Assembly: GCA_004524445.1 (NCBI GenBank)
Contig: SDNP01000005.1
Location: 1-64,000, forward strand
DNA length: 64,000 bases
Source: Candidatus Thorarchaeota archaeon
GTDB lineage: Archaea; Asgardarchaeota; Thorarchaeia; Thorarchaeales; Thorarchaeaceae
Reading direction: 5' to 3'
The notes under the pieces are model-generated. The model worked only from the letters and a program-made list of their open reading frames with translations, was not told the origin of the DNA and did not search any database. Of the stretch, positions 46,577-55,989 are shown piece after piece. Both the position numbers and the translations under genes were made by a program. Each line of letters starts with the position of its first letter. The first letter of the stretch is position 1.

Positions 46577-47542
46577 ATGGATTTGATTCACGAAGGGAAA
46601 GTCAAGCGGTTATATCAGGACCCTGATTCCGATGAGCATGTGATTATTGAATTCACAGATCTTGTGACTGCTGGAGATGGGGAAAAAAAAGAAGAAATCA
46701 AAGGAAAGGGACAGCTTGCTTGTGATACGAATTCACTATTGCTGAAGTATTTACAGGACAAAGGTATTCCAACTCACTTGACAAAGGAGCTTGATGGCCC
46801 CAGATTTCGAGCGCGTAAGCTGGATGTTTTCAAGCTTGAGATTGTTTGCAGAAACAGACCTACGGGCTCCTTCTGCAAGAGATATGGAGAACCGCAATTT
46901 GATGCATTTAGTCATCCCTTAGTTGAGTTCTTTCTAAAAGACGATAGTCTTGGCGATCCGTTCATCTCTAAGGAAGCAGTTACAAGACTCGGTATTGCTA
47001 AACCGGAGGAAATGGGAATCATCAAATCATTGACGTTGTCCGTGAATTACTATCTTACAGAACTTCTTGCACAAGTAGACCTGGTATTAATTGATTTCAA
47101 GCTAGAATTTGGCAGAACTGAGAAGGGCCAAATCTTGTTAGCAGATGAGATTTCTGGAGATACAATGAGAGTATGGGGGCAAGAAGGCGATTCATTGGAC
47201 AAGGACGTCTTTAGACAGGATAAAGGCAACATCATCGAGGCCTATAGCAAACTCCTCAGGTTTTTAAAAGAAACAAATCCAGACCAAGTGAATACTCGCC
47301 CTGAACAGCTGAGTGTTTTTGTTCTACCGAAGGAAGGCATAAAGAATCCTCCAGGAGAAGTTACAAAAAAGGCAATGAAACGTTTGGGATTCGGTCAGGT
47401 CAATGATGTTCGAGTTGGAAAAATCTTTCAGATTGAAATCGACTGTCCCGTAACATCTGAAATAGTGAAGGAATTAGATATGATGGGACTGAAGCTGCTA
47501 TCCAATCCAATTGCTGAGAAAAGAGAAGTGAGGTTTGGTTAG
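46577..47542 (+). CDS. purC: PurC-PurS fusion: SAICAR synthetase plus FGAM synthase small subunit
   Basis: 321 residues from the ATG at 46577 (46565 is also in frame). Residues 1-240 are PurC: LIHEGKVKRLY, RNRPTGSFCKRYG, LIDFKLEFGR and LLADEISGDTMRVW. Residues about 244-320 are PurS: LSVFVLPKEGIKNPPGEVTK, RLGFGQVNDVRVGKIFQIEI, KLLSNPIAEKREVRF. PurS is normally an 80-residue subunit bridging PurQ and PurL; here it is covalently fused behind PurC. purQ and purL follow at once. Both halves have full-length cores. No free PurS is seen in the operon, which supports the fusion being functional. Confidence 0.95.
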   Translation: MDLIHEGKVKRLYQDPDSDEHVIIEFTDLVTAGDGEKKEEIKGKGQLACDTNSLLLKYLQDKGIPTHLTKELDGPRFRARKLDVFKLEIVCRNRPTGSFCKRYGEPQFDAFSHPLVEFFLKDDSLGDPFISKEAVTRLGIAKPEEMGIIKSLTLSVNYYLTELLAQVDLVLIDFKLEFGRTEKGQILLADEISGDTMRVWGQEGDSLDKDVFRQDKGNIIEAYSKLLRFLKETNPDQVNTRPEQLSVFVLPKEGIKNPPGEVTKKAMKRLGFGQVNDVRVGKIFQIEIDCPVTSEIVKELDMMGLKLLSNPIAEKREVRFG

Positions 47543-48241
47543 GTGCCCATTGCTGTACTCAGATTCCCGGGAACAAATAACGAACAGGACGTTATCAGAT
47601 CACTAAAGGCAATTCCAAATTCGGACCCCATATTGGTGCCTAGTCGAGAAGGACCTGAGGGTCTCACGAATGTTGATGGTGTTATTATTCCGGGTGGTTT
47701 CAGCTATGGCGATTATCTTAGGGCCGGAGCCATAGCCTCAATCGAGAACATAATGGAGGGAGTAAGGAATGTCGTAGAATCTGACCGTCCAGTTCTAGGG
47801 ATATGTAATGGATTTCAAATACTAGCGGAAGCAGGACTGCTTCCTGGTGTGTTGCTCCCTAATAGCAGCTCTCACTTCATATGTAAGTGGGTGTATCTAC
47901 AAGTCGCAGATCGAACTAACATGTATACGGAGGGGCTTGAAAATGCAGTGCTTCGCATACCGATAGCACATTCAGATGGAAATTACTTCTGTAACGATGA
48001 TGTATTTGGTGGACTGGTAACTGATGGCAGAATACCATTCAGATATTGCGACAAAGACGGAAATCCAGATCAGGCTTCGAATCCAAACGGATCAGTAGGA
48101 AATATTGCTGGAGTAATAAATGAAAGGGGGAATGTTCTAGGCCTAATGCCTCATCCAGAGAGAGCATCCAGGGAGATTCTCGGGTCTATTGATGGGAGAG
48201 CGATATTGGAGAATTTTGTAAGAGGATGTATGAAGAAATAG
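47543..48241 (+). CDS. purQ: FGAM synthase glutaminase subunit
   Basis: 232 residues from a GTG that starts the base after the upstream TAG. Class I glutamine amidotransferase: VDGVIIPGGFSYGDYLRAGA, nucleophile Cys in LGICNGFQIL, and the catalytic His and Glu in LMPHPERA. It supplies ammonia to PurL. IAHSDGNYF and the PFRYCDKDGNPDQASNPNGS segment are typical of PurQ. Confidence 0.97.
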   Translation: MPIAVLRFPGTNNEQDVIRSLKAIPNSDPILVPSREGPEGLTNVDGVIIPGGFSYGDYLRAGAIASIENIMEGVRNVVESDRPVLGICNGFQILAEAGLLPGVLLPNSSSHFICKWVYLQVADRTNMYTEGLENAVLRIPIAHSDGNYFCNDDVFGGLVTDGRIPFRYCDKDGNPDQASNPNGSVGNIAGVINERGNVLGLMPHPERASREILGSIDGRAILENFVRGCMKK

Positions 48242-48250
48242 GTGAACCAT

Positions 48251-50419
48251 ATGCTTTCACACGAAGAATTTGAACATGCAAAGGCAGCTCTTGGAAGAGA
48301 ACCCACGAAAACAGAGCTCGCCATGCTTGATGTTCTCTGGTCTGAACATTGTTCATACAAAAGCAGCCAGAAATGGTTCCATCTATTCAAGACGGATGGT
48401 GAGAATGTCTATCTTGGAACTGGAGAAGGAGCTGGCCTCGTAGACCTAGGTGATGGTTTCCTGCTCGGAGTTGCAATGGAATCACATAATCACCCCAGTC
48501 AAATAGACCCATTTAATGGAGCTGCAACAGGAGTGGGAGGCATCATAAGAGATGTTATTTCACAGGGATGCAAAGCCATCGGTCTCATGAATTGCCTTCG
48601 TTTTGGGACATTGGAAAAGCCCCGAAATGCGTATCTCTTAGAGCACGTAGTCAGGGGAATTTCGGTATATGGGAATAGTGTAGGGATTCCTACAATCGGG
48701 GGAGAAGTACAATTCGATGATTCTTATGACGGCAATTGTCTGGTAAATGTGGTATGTGTGGGAACAGCCAAAGCCGACCGAGTAGTTAGAAGCTCCGCAA
48801 AAACACCCGGACATAATCTTGTGCTTTTTGGCTCGACAACCGGAAGAGATGGAATTGCCGGTGTGAGCTTCGCCTCTATTGCTTTCTCTGATAACGAGGA
48901 GGAAAATAGAGCAGCAGTTCAAATTGGAGACCCATTAGCAAAGAAAGTGGTTATTGATACACTGGAGGAACTCGTATCTGAGAGATTACTAGATGGCCTT
49001 CAGGATTTCGGTGGAGGAGGGCTAACTTCAGCGGCAGGTGAGATGGCATCAAGAGGTGGAACTGGAGTCAAGATTGACATTGATAGAATTCCATTGAGAG
49101 AAGCAGGGATGGAATCTCATGAGATAGTGATTTCTGAATCGCAAGAAAGAATGCTTGCCGTGGTAGCTCCTGACAATTTGGAGAGAGTCCTAGAAATTCT
49201 CGAAAAGAATGAAACGACTCATGCAGTAATTGGACAGGTTACAGATGACGGAATCTTCACAGTTCTTGAGGATGGCGAAGAAAGAGCAGCGTTACCCATC
49301 GAGCTCCTTGTGAAAGGATTTCCGGAACCGGATAGGTCCGTTGCAAATTTACCAACGAGAACAAGAGGCATGGCATGGCTGAAAGAACCAGACGATTACA
49401 AGGAATTTCTTCTTGAGTTCTTGGAAGACTTAAATATCTGCGACAGGTCGTGGATTTTTGAGCAGTATGACCAACATGTACAGACCAATACTGTAGTGGA
49501 TATTGGTGAAAATGCTGGTGTCCTTGAGTTGCCATTAGGGAAATTAGTGGCCTTTTCCACTGACTGTAATTCGTTTTGGTCACTTCTAGATCCCCATAGT
49601 GGAGCCGCAAACTCTGCTTGTGAAACCATGAGAAATCTAGTTTGCATGGGCGCTCGTCCAATTCTAATTGCAGATTGTCTCAACTTTGGGAATCCAGAAC
49701 GTCCAGAATCATATGCACAGTTCGTTGAGGCTGTCAAGGGCCTCGGGCAATTTTCACATGACTTCGATATCCCCGTTGTTGCTGGAAATGTTTCACTCTA
49801 TAACGAAAGCGAGGAAAAGGGCGAAATTCATCGGATAAATCCCACCCCCCAGATTATGATGGCAGGAGTGTTCGATAATGGAATTCGTCCAATAGTCAGC
49901 AATTTGGCTATGCCATGGGCATCACTCTATCTCATTGGCGAAACACATGGGGAACTGAACGGAAGTGCATTTCAGCATCATGTTATTGGCGAAGTCAAAG
50001 GTCTTCCTCCCAGATATCGTCCAAAGCAGGAAAAAGTGGCAATGGAAGCAGTACTCGATGCACATAGTAATTCGGTCATAAGATCATGCAATAATGTAGG
50101 GAGAGGGGGAATAGCGATTTCATTGATGAAAATGCTATCTCGTAGCGAATATGGCTTCAAAGTGGACCTGGAGGGTACGGATGATGGACAGAAGGGTTTG
50201 TCAGAAATCCTATTCTCTGAAACGCCTGGGCGATACATAGCAGAGGTTACTGAGAGTAATCAGGAGCAGTTCCTGGCAATAATGGATAAACACGAGGTTA
50301 GCTACTCCGAATTGGGTCTGACTACTCCAAATCCAATTGCCGATTTTGGTGTCTTTAAGGTGCCTGTAGTTGAAGCTAGGCAAAGATATCGGAGAGGAAT
50401 CAGAAAATACATGTCATAG
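48251..50419 (+). CDS. purL: FGAM synthase large subunit (short PurL)
   Basis: 722 residues from the ATG at 48251, set by GGTGA at 48241-48245; a GTG at 48242 gives three more residues. This is the short PurL that needs separate PurS and PurQ. Motifs: LWSEHCSYKSSQ, GEGAGLVDLGDG, ESHNHPSQIDPFNGAATGVGGIIRD, GGGGLTSAAGEMASRGGTG, CNNVGRGGIAISL and FSETPGRYIAEV. It makes FGAM from FGAR with ATP and ammonia channelled from PurQ. Confidence 0.97.
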   Translation: MLSHEEFEHAKAALGREPTKTELAMLDVLWSEHCSYKSSQKWFHLFKTDGENVYLGTGEGAGLVDLGDGFLLGVAMESHNHPSQIDPFNGAATGVGGIIRDVISQGCKAIGLMNCLRFGTLEKPRNAYLLEHVVRGISVYGNSVGIPTIGGEVQFDDSYDGNCLVNVVCVGTAKADRVVRSSAKTPGHNLVLFGSTTGRDGIAGVSFASIAFSDNEEENRAAVQIGDPLAKKVVIDTLEELVSERLLDGLQDFGGGGLTSAAGEMASRGGTGVKIDIDRIPLREAGMESHEIVISESQERMLAVVAPDNLERVLEILEKNETTHAVIGQVTDDGIFTVLEDGEERAALPIELLVKGFPEPDRSVANLPTRTRGMAWLKEPDDYKEFLLEFLEDLNICDRSWIFEQYDQHVQTNTVVDIGENAGVLELPLGKLVAFSTDCNSFWSLLDPHSGAANSACETMRNLVCMGARPILIADCLNFGNPERPESYAQFVEAVKGLGQFSHDFDIPVVAGNVSLYNESEEKGEIHRINPTPQIMMAGVFDNGIRPIVSNLAMPWASLYLIGETHGELNGSAFQHHVIGEVKGLPPRYRPKQEKVAMEAVLDAHSNSVIRSCNNVGRGGIAISLMKMLSRSEYGFKVDLEGTDDGQKGLSEILFSETPGRYIAEVTESNQEQFLAIMDKHEVSYSELGLTTPNPIADFGVFKVPVVEARQRYRRGIRKYMS

Positions 50420-50420
50420 G

Positions 50421-51863
50421 ATGAGAAGGATGCTGGATGTACTCATTGTTTCGGGAAGCAAGAGCGATAACGAGATTGTCAAGAAAGTAACTGATACTCT
50501 CACAGACCTGGGCATTAAATATGTTGCAGAAGTTGCCTCAGCTCATCGAGAACCTGAAAAAGTAAGGAAAATTGTGAAAAGCACAGGTGCTAGTGTTATC
50601 ATTGCAATAGCGGGCTTGTCGGCAGCCTTGCCCGGCTTCATAGCCTCTCTTACACCTGCGCCTGTTATAGGAGTACCTGTATCAGCTGCACTTGGGGGTC
50701 TGGATTCCCTATTATCAATAGCTCAAATGCCAAAGGGGGTTCCTGTAGCTACCGTTGGCATAGATAATGGACAAAACGCAGCACATCTTGCAGCTCGAAT
50801 TCTGAGAGCAGGAGGCGAATACACGCGTATCCCCCGCACCTATGCAGAGGCAGGAGTGGATGAGAAGGCGATTGAAGAGAGCCTCAAAATTATGGGGGAT
50901 TATGTTAGAGAATCGTTTCAAGGCAGTCTTGTCGGTCATGATTATGGACACTTCGCAAATACTGTCCAAATCAATGATGATATTTGTCTAGGTATGTCTA
51001 CTGACGGCGTAGGGAGCAAAGTATTGATTGCTCAGCTAGCAGAGAAGTTTGATACAATTGGAATCGATTGCGTGGCCATGAATGTTAATGACTTGATTTG
51101 CATAGGGCTTGATCCGATTGCATTCGTGGATTACCTTGCACTCCATAGCACCTTGCCGGCACCGATTATGGAACAAATTGGTGAAGGCCTCTTAAAGGGC
51201 TGTCAGCAATGCGGAATACCAATTCTTGGTGGCGAAACCGCACTATTGCCTGATATAATAAGAGCCGCTCAAGGAGTCGGTATGGATTTGGCAGGCACAG
51301 CAGTGGGAATATCACATCCGCATGAACTGATTGATGGTTCAGCAATAATGGTAGGAGATGCGATTCTTGGGATTCAATCCAGTGGATTGCATTCAAACGG
51401 TTTTACGCTGGCAAGAAAGGTAATACTCACTGAGTATCGAATGAATCAGCTTCTCCCTTGGGGAGAACGGGTTGATAATGAACTACTTAGACCAACGAAG
51501 ATATACGTGAATCATATTCGATCATTGAAGGAAAATGGGATAGACCTACGCGGAATAGCTCATATAACTGGAAATGCGTTCAAGAAACTGCTTAGACTGG
51601 GTAAGCACCGCTTCAGAATTCAGAGGCTACCTGATATCCCCCCCATTTTTTCTCTCATCCAGAGGATTGGTGACATTAGTAACAGTGAGATGTTTTCAAC
51701 CTTCAATATGGGTATAGGAATGGTAGTTGTGGTTCCAGATGATGAGAAGGACAACGCTCTTGAAATACTGAGAAAGCATGATGAAACTACCGCAATCGGA
51801 GTCGTTGAAGAATCAGTACAGGGTGTCGTAGATATAGAGCCATTTGGGGTGACTCTAGAATGA
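50421..51863 (+). CDS. purE: PurE-PurM fusion: AIR carboxylase/mutase plus AIR synthetase
   Basis: 480 residues from the ATG at 50421. Residues 4-130 are PurE: VSGSKSDNEIV, ASAHREPEKVR (His42), AGLSAALPG, GLDSLLSIAQMPKGVPVATV. Residues about 140-480 are PurM: TYAEAGVDE, MSTDGVGSK, IDCVAMNVNDLICIGLDPIAFVDYLA, ILGGETALLPD and GLHSNGFTLARKV. PurM makes AIR and PurE carboxylates it, so the fusion joins consecutive steps. Class I PurE usually has His in AAHLPG; here it is Ala. No PurK is present, which fits direct AIR carboxylation (inference). Confidence 0.95.
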   Translation: MRRMLDVLIVSGSKSDNEIVKKVTDTLTDLGIKYVAEVASAHREPEKVRKIVKSTGASVIIAIAGLSAALPGFIASLTPAPVIGVPVSAALGGLDSLLSIAQMPKGVPVATVGIDNGQNAAHLAARILRAGGEYTRIPRTYAEAGVDEKAIEESLKIMGDYVRESFQGSLVGHDYGHFANTVQINDDICLGMSTDGVGSKVLIAQLAEKFDTIGIDCVAMNVNDLICIGLDPIAFVDYLALHSTLPAPIMEQIGEGLLKGCQQCGIPILGGETALLPDIIRAAQGVGMDLAGTAVGISHPHELIDGSAIMVGDAILGIQSSGLHSNGFTLARKVILTEYRMNQLLPWGERVDNELLRPTKIYVNHIRSLKENGIDLRGIAHITGNAFKKLLRLGKHRFRIQRLPDIPPIFSLIQRIGDISNSEMFSTFNMGIGMVVVVPDDEKDNALEILRKHDETTAIGVVEESVQGVVDIEPFGVTLE

Positions 51864-53116
51864 CCACAGTGCTCTTGGTTGGAAGTGGCGCACGAGAGCA
51901 TGCCATTGCATTGGCACTATCACGCAGCGGAGTTGATATTCGAGCACATATGCACCGCAACAATCCAGGAATTGCCTCCTTGGCTGCGAAGACAACTATT
52001 GGCGATATTACCGATTATAGAAGCCTGAGCGATATTTCCGGGGTTGATTATGCAATAATAGGTCCTGAGTCTCCAATCGAACGAGGGCTAGCTAATTATT
52101 TGGAACGACATGATGTTCCCTGTGTGGCGCCGCGTCAAGAAGCAGCGCGAATCGAAACCAGCAAGTCATTTGCACGCAGAGTCTTGGATAAAGTAGCATC
52201 TGACGCGAATCCTAGATACAAGATCGTCAACAGCATTGATGAGATGAGAGAATTCGAAAGGGAGCTGAATCTCGAAGACTTAGTTGTAAAGCCAGATGGG
52301 TTAACTGGCGGGAAAGGAGTCAAGATATATAGCGAGCACTTCTCCTCACGCGACCAATTAGAGGATTATGCAATAACACATCTCAAACAAAGAGGCGTTG
52401 TCTTATTAGAAGAACGACTAGAAGGAACAGAGTTTACTGTTCAGTGTTTTGTGGATGGGAATAAGCTTGAACCAATGCCGCTTGTTAGAGATTACAAGAG
52501 AGCATATGACTCAGATAGTGGATCCAATACGGGTTCCATGGGCGCATACTCTTGTCCAGACCATGGCCTGAATTTTGTTTCTGGAAACGACATGGCAAAA
52601 GCATTGGAAATCATGAAATCTACAGTCGAAGGCGTAAGAAAACAGACTACCTATAAATACAAAGGAATTCTCTATGGTCAATTTATGAAGACAAATGGCG
52701 GGTTAAAGGTGATTGAATTCAACGCACGGTTTGGAGACCCAGAGGCAATCAATGTGTTGTCAATCCTAGACTGTTCATTAGATGAAATCTGCCAAGGCAT
52801 AATTCTAGGCGATGTTCCCGAACCCCAGTTCCTGAACAAAGCAACAGTGTGCGTATATGTTGTTCCAGACGGGTACCCAGGTCCCTCGGCAACATCAGAT
52901 TCGCCCATCACTATAGGTGATGAAATTTCAAGCATATTGCATTATGCGTCCGTGTATGAGGAGCAAGGCAAGGTCTTCACAACCAGCAGTCGATCTCTGG
53001 CGGTATGCGGTGTTGGGGATACAATAAGTGAGGCAAGACAAATGGCATATAATGACATCAGAAAAGTTAGTGGGAATATTCGTTATCGGTCAGATATTGC
53101 TCAAGGTGTAGAATAG
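51860..53116 (+). CDS. purD: Phosphoribosylamine-glycine ligase
   Basis: 418 residues. LLVGSGAREHAIALALSRSG, DYAIIGPESPIERGLANYLE, VVKPDGLTGGKGVKIY (ATP-grasp lysine and glycine loop), PLVRDYKRAYDSDSGSNTGSMGAYSCP and EFNARFGDPEAINVL. It makes GAR from phosphoribosylamine. The start overlaps the preceding stop (ATGA). DYKRAYD is as in known PurD. Confidence 0.97.
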   Translation: MTTVLLVGSGAREHAIALALSRSGVDIRAHMHRNNPGIASLAAKTTIGDITDYRSLSDISGVDYAIIGPESPIERGLANYLERHDVPCVAPRQEAARIETSKSFARRVLDKVASDANPRYKIVNSIDEMREFERELNLEDLVVKPDGLTGGKGVKIYSEHFSSRDQLEDYAITHLKQRGVVLLEERLEGTEFTVQCFVDGNKLEPMPLVRDYKRAYDSDSGSNTGSMGAYSCPDHGLNFVSGNDMAKALEIMKSTVEGVRKQTTYKYKGILYGQFMKTNGGLKVIEFNARFGDPEAINVLSILDCSLDEICQGIILGDVPEPQFLNKATVCVYVVPDGYPGPSATSDSPITIGDEISSILHYASVYEEQGKVFTTSSRSLAVCGVGDTISEARQMAYNDIRKVSGNIRYRSDIAQGVE

Positions 53117-53193
53117 AAAGGACGTCAAAGATCACAGTTGGTAGAATTAGAGGTAATGCTTAGCCAAATTTGCATCAAAGGGGAAAAGATGGA

Positions 53194-54753
53194 ATGAATC
53201 AGGAACGTATCCTCATTGTCGATTATGGAGGACAGTATACACATCTTATCTCGAGACGCTGCAGAGAATTAGGAGTTTATGCCGAAATCGTACCACAAAA
53301 TGCGGTTTTCAAGGAGTCTCTATTAGGTGGCGTAAGGGGAGTGATACTCTCAGGTGGACCTCGTACAGTGAGCGAGTCGGATCTGAGCGAGCCATTTGAC
53401 ACGAACCAAGAAACTCTCAGAGAACAGGGTATCGGTGTCTTGGGAATCTGTTTTGGACATCAGCTCCTAGCGAAGAAATTAGGGGCAAATATTGATGAGG
53501 GGGAAAATCCCGAGTACGGACAAACGGAGATTACTCTCAGCGGAAATCCTTCCATTTTACATGGTCTCGAAAAAGCACAGCATGTCTGGATGAGTCATAG
53601 TGACCAGGTGTCAAACCCCCCAGATACAATGCAAGTTCTTGCGACAAGTAATGAAGGCCATGTCGCTGCTTTTGCTTCATCTGATAGTAGAGTCTTTGGC
53701 GTTCAATTTCATCCCGAAGTAGCACATACCCCGAATGGTATGACAGTGCTTGATGCATTTCTAAGAGATGTTTGTGGCTATCAGCACAAATGGATGCCAG
53801 AAGACCAGATACAGGAAATAACCAAACAGCTAACTGAAGAAATCGGGAAAGAGAAAGTCATCATGGGTACATCCGGAGGTGTAGATTCCACAGTTGCGGC
53901 AGTTTTACTTCAGCACGCAATTGGAAACCGGCTATTCTGTGTCTTTGTAGATAACGGTCTTCTGAGATTCGGAGAAAGAGAAGAAGTTGAAAGCGCGTTT
54001 CAGTCAATGGGTTTTGAGAACTTCATCACAGTCGATGCTGCAGATGAATTTCTGAAGAATCTTGATGGAATAATTGACCCAGAGGAAAAAAGACGAATTA
54101 TAGCGGACACATTCATAGAGGTATTTGAGCGAACAGCAGAACAATTGCGGGAAGAATATGGCGATTTCGCCTTCTTGGGTCAAGGTACGATTTATCCAGA
54201 TAGAGTAGAGAGTGCGGCCACTGGCTCAGCTACTGCTGTGATAAAGAGTCATCACAATGTGAAACTTCCAGATTGGATACGTCTTTCCGTTGTAGAACCC
54301 CTGAAGCATTTCTATAAGGATGAAGTCAGAGCTGTAGGTGAAGAACTTGGGATTCCCAGTGAAATGATATCTCGCCAACCTTTCCCAGGACCATCGTTGG
54401 CAATCAGAATTGGAGGTCCAGTTACTAAGAACCAGCTTACAATCCTAAGGCAGGCTGATAGAATCCTTCAGGAGGAAGTTAGAAGAGATTCCATTTATCC
54501 GAGAATATGGCAGTCGTTCTGCGTTCTAATACCAATACGGTCTGTGGGCGTGATGGGGGATGAAAGAACATATGACCAAGCAGTTGTATTGAGAATTGTA
54601 GAAAGCCGAGATGCTATGACCGCGTCTGTATCCCGACCAAACTGGGATAATCTGCTTAGAATTGCATCGAGGATTGCCAACGAAGTTGAGGGGGTAAATC
54701 GAGTTGTATACGATATAACCTCAAAACCGCCCGGAACAATCGAGTGGTATTAG
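53194..54753 (+). CDS. guaA: GMP synthase, glutamine-hydrolysing, one chain
   Basis: 519 residues from the ATG at 53194 after AAGGGGAAAAGATGGA; an upstream in-frame TTG is rejected. An N-terminal glutaminase has Cys86 in GICFGHQ and the His/Glu in VQFHPEV. The ATP-pyrophosphatase P-loop is MGTSGGVDSTV; the XMP-binding part follows (GQGTIYPD, ESAATGSATAVIKSHHN) and the dimerisation domain ends KPPGTIEWY. It aminates XMP to GMP. Archaea usually split this into two genes; this is the bacterial and eukaryotic one-chain form. It ends the purine cluster, 77 bases after purD. Confidence 0.97.
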   Translation: MNQERILIVDYGGQYTHLISRRCRELGVYAEIVPQNAVFKESLLGGVRGVILSGGPRTVSESDLSEPFDTNQETLREQGIGVLGICFGHQLLAKKLGANIDEGENPEYGQTEITLSGNPSILHGLEKAQHVWMSHSDQVSNPPDTMQVLATSNEGHVAAFASSDSRVFGVQFHPEVAHTPNGMTVLDAFLRDVCGYQHKWMPEDQIQEITKQLTEEIGKEKVIMGTSGGVDSTVAAVLLQHAIGNRLFCVFVDNGLLRFGEREEVESAFQSMGFENFITVDAADEFLKNLDGIIDPEEKRRIIADTFIEVFERTAEQLREEYGDFAFLGQGTIYPDRVESAATGSATAVIKSHHNVKLPDWIRLSVVEPLKHFYKDEVRAVGEELGIPSEMISRQPFPGPSLAIRIGGPVTKNQLTILRQADRILQEEVRRDSIYPRIWQSFCVLIPIRSVGVMGDERTYDQAVVLRIVESRDAMTASVSRPNWDNLLRIASRIANEVEGVNRVVYDITSKPPGTIEWY

Positions 54754-54840
54754 CTTGCTTAGCGTGCACTAATATGCGCATGCACATTTCTGCCTTTCCA
54801 TAGAATACAAATAGACATCTACAAAAAGAAACTCACCACC

Positions 54841-55989
54841 ATGAGTGCAAGATTGGCCTATCCCTATAGTGATGCCTTACTTCAGTATGAGTTCAAGAAA
54901 TCCCATCCTCTCAAACCCGAACGACTCGCATTCACATATGAATTATCTAAGATACTTGGTCTAGTTGACCACGTAGATGTGATTGAACCATCAATAGCAA
55001 CCAGAGAAGAACTTGAACTCTTTCATAGTCCAGACTATATAGACGCTGTACTGGCATGTGAGCAGAATATGTGTACTGACATCCGACATGGATTGGGAAC
55101 CTCGGATAATCCTATTTTTCCGAAAATCTATGAGGCATCAGCAAGGTATGTAGGGGCAACTATTGATGGGATGAAAAGAATTCTTGAAGGAGCGTCAAAC
55201 GCATTTGTCATTTCGGGGGGCCTCCATCATGCACAAAGAACAGAAGCATCAGGATTCTGTGTGTTTAATGATGTCGCAATTGCAATCAAGATGCTCCAGA
55301 AGAAACGGAAGAGCAAAGTCCTCTATGTCGATATTGATGCTCATCATGGAGATGGCGTGCAGAACGCATTCTATAGGTCAAAGGAAGTTCTCACAATTTC
55401 CATGCACCAATCCGGAAAAACGCTCTTCCCGGGTACAGGTCATGTGTTCGAAAAAGGGGGTGGAGAGGGGATTGGCTACTCTGTAAATGTCCCAGTTATT
55501 CCAGGGGCATCCAGCGCTGAAATGATTGATGTCCTGAACGAAATCATTGTTCCGCTGTTTGAGTCTTTCTCGCCTGACCTATTAGTAACGCAACTAGGTG
55601 TAGATGGTCATTTTCTGGATCCATTAGCCCATCTTTCATATTCTAGCCATGGGTACGAGAGAGTGATATCGAAGCTAAGGAACATGGCAGCTGATATCTG
55701 TAGTCTAGGATGGTTGGCAGTTGGCGGAGGGGGTTATGACCCAGTAAATGTTGCACGTCTATGGTCGTTGTTTCTAGCTGTAATGCTTGATGAAGATATC
55801 CCACAAAGATTGCCTGAGGAATTCAAGACGCTCTGCAATGATGCTGGGTATACAAGATTCCCTGAAGGAATGCGTGATGAATCAGAAGTTGTTCAGCAGT
55901 ATTTTTCACGTGATGATGTGGCACTAGATTTAGAGCGTTCAATCAGAAGGGTGAAGGAACTGATATTCCCCTATCATGGCTTGGCCTAG
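54841..55989 (+). CDS. HDAC-family zinc-dependent deacetylase (AcuC-like)
   Basis: 382 residues. SHPLKPERLAFTYEL, GGLHHAQ (two catalytic His), DIDAHHGDGVQNAF (zinc Asp and His), TQLGVDGHFLDPLAHL (zinc Asp) and GGGGYDP (transition-state Tyr). This is the class I HDAC/AcuC fold. It probably removes acetyl from lysine, or from acetylpolyamine. Together with the sirtuin at 19373 it makes two acyl-lysine erasers in this window. It overlaps its convergent neighbour by 4 bases. Confidence 0.95.
   Translation: MSARLAYPYSDALLQYEFKKSHPLKPERLAFTYELSKILGLVDHVDVIEPSIATREELELFHSPDYIDAVLACEQNMCTDIRHGLGTSDNPIFPKIYEASARYVGATIDGMKRILEGASNAFVISGGLHHAQRTEASGFCVFNDVAIAIKMLQKKRKSKVLYVDIDAHHGDGVQNAFYRSKEVLTISMHQSGKTLFPGTGHVFEKGGGEGIGYSVNVPVIPGASSAEMIDVLNEIIVPLFESFSPDLLVTQLGVDGHFLDPLAHLSYSSHGYERVISKLRNMAADICSLGWLAVGGGGYDPVNVARLWSLFLAVMLDEDIPQRLPEEFKTLCNDAGYTRFPEGMRDESEVVQQYFSRDDVALDLERSIRRVKELIFPYHGLA

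Noticed and set aside
54755..54800. GTGCA/TGCAC inverted repeat after guaA
   Set aside because: Only 5 bp with no clear T-tract; too weak for a terminator.
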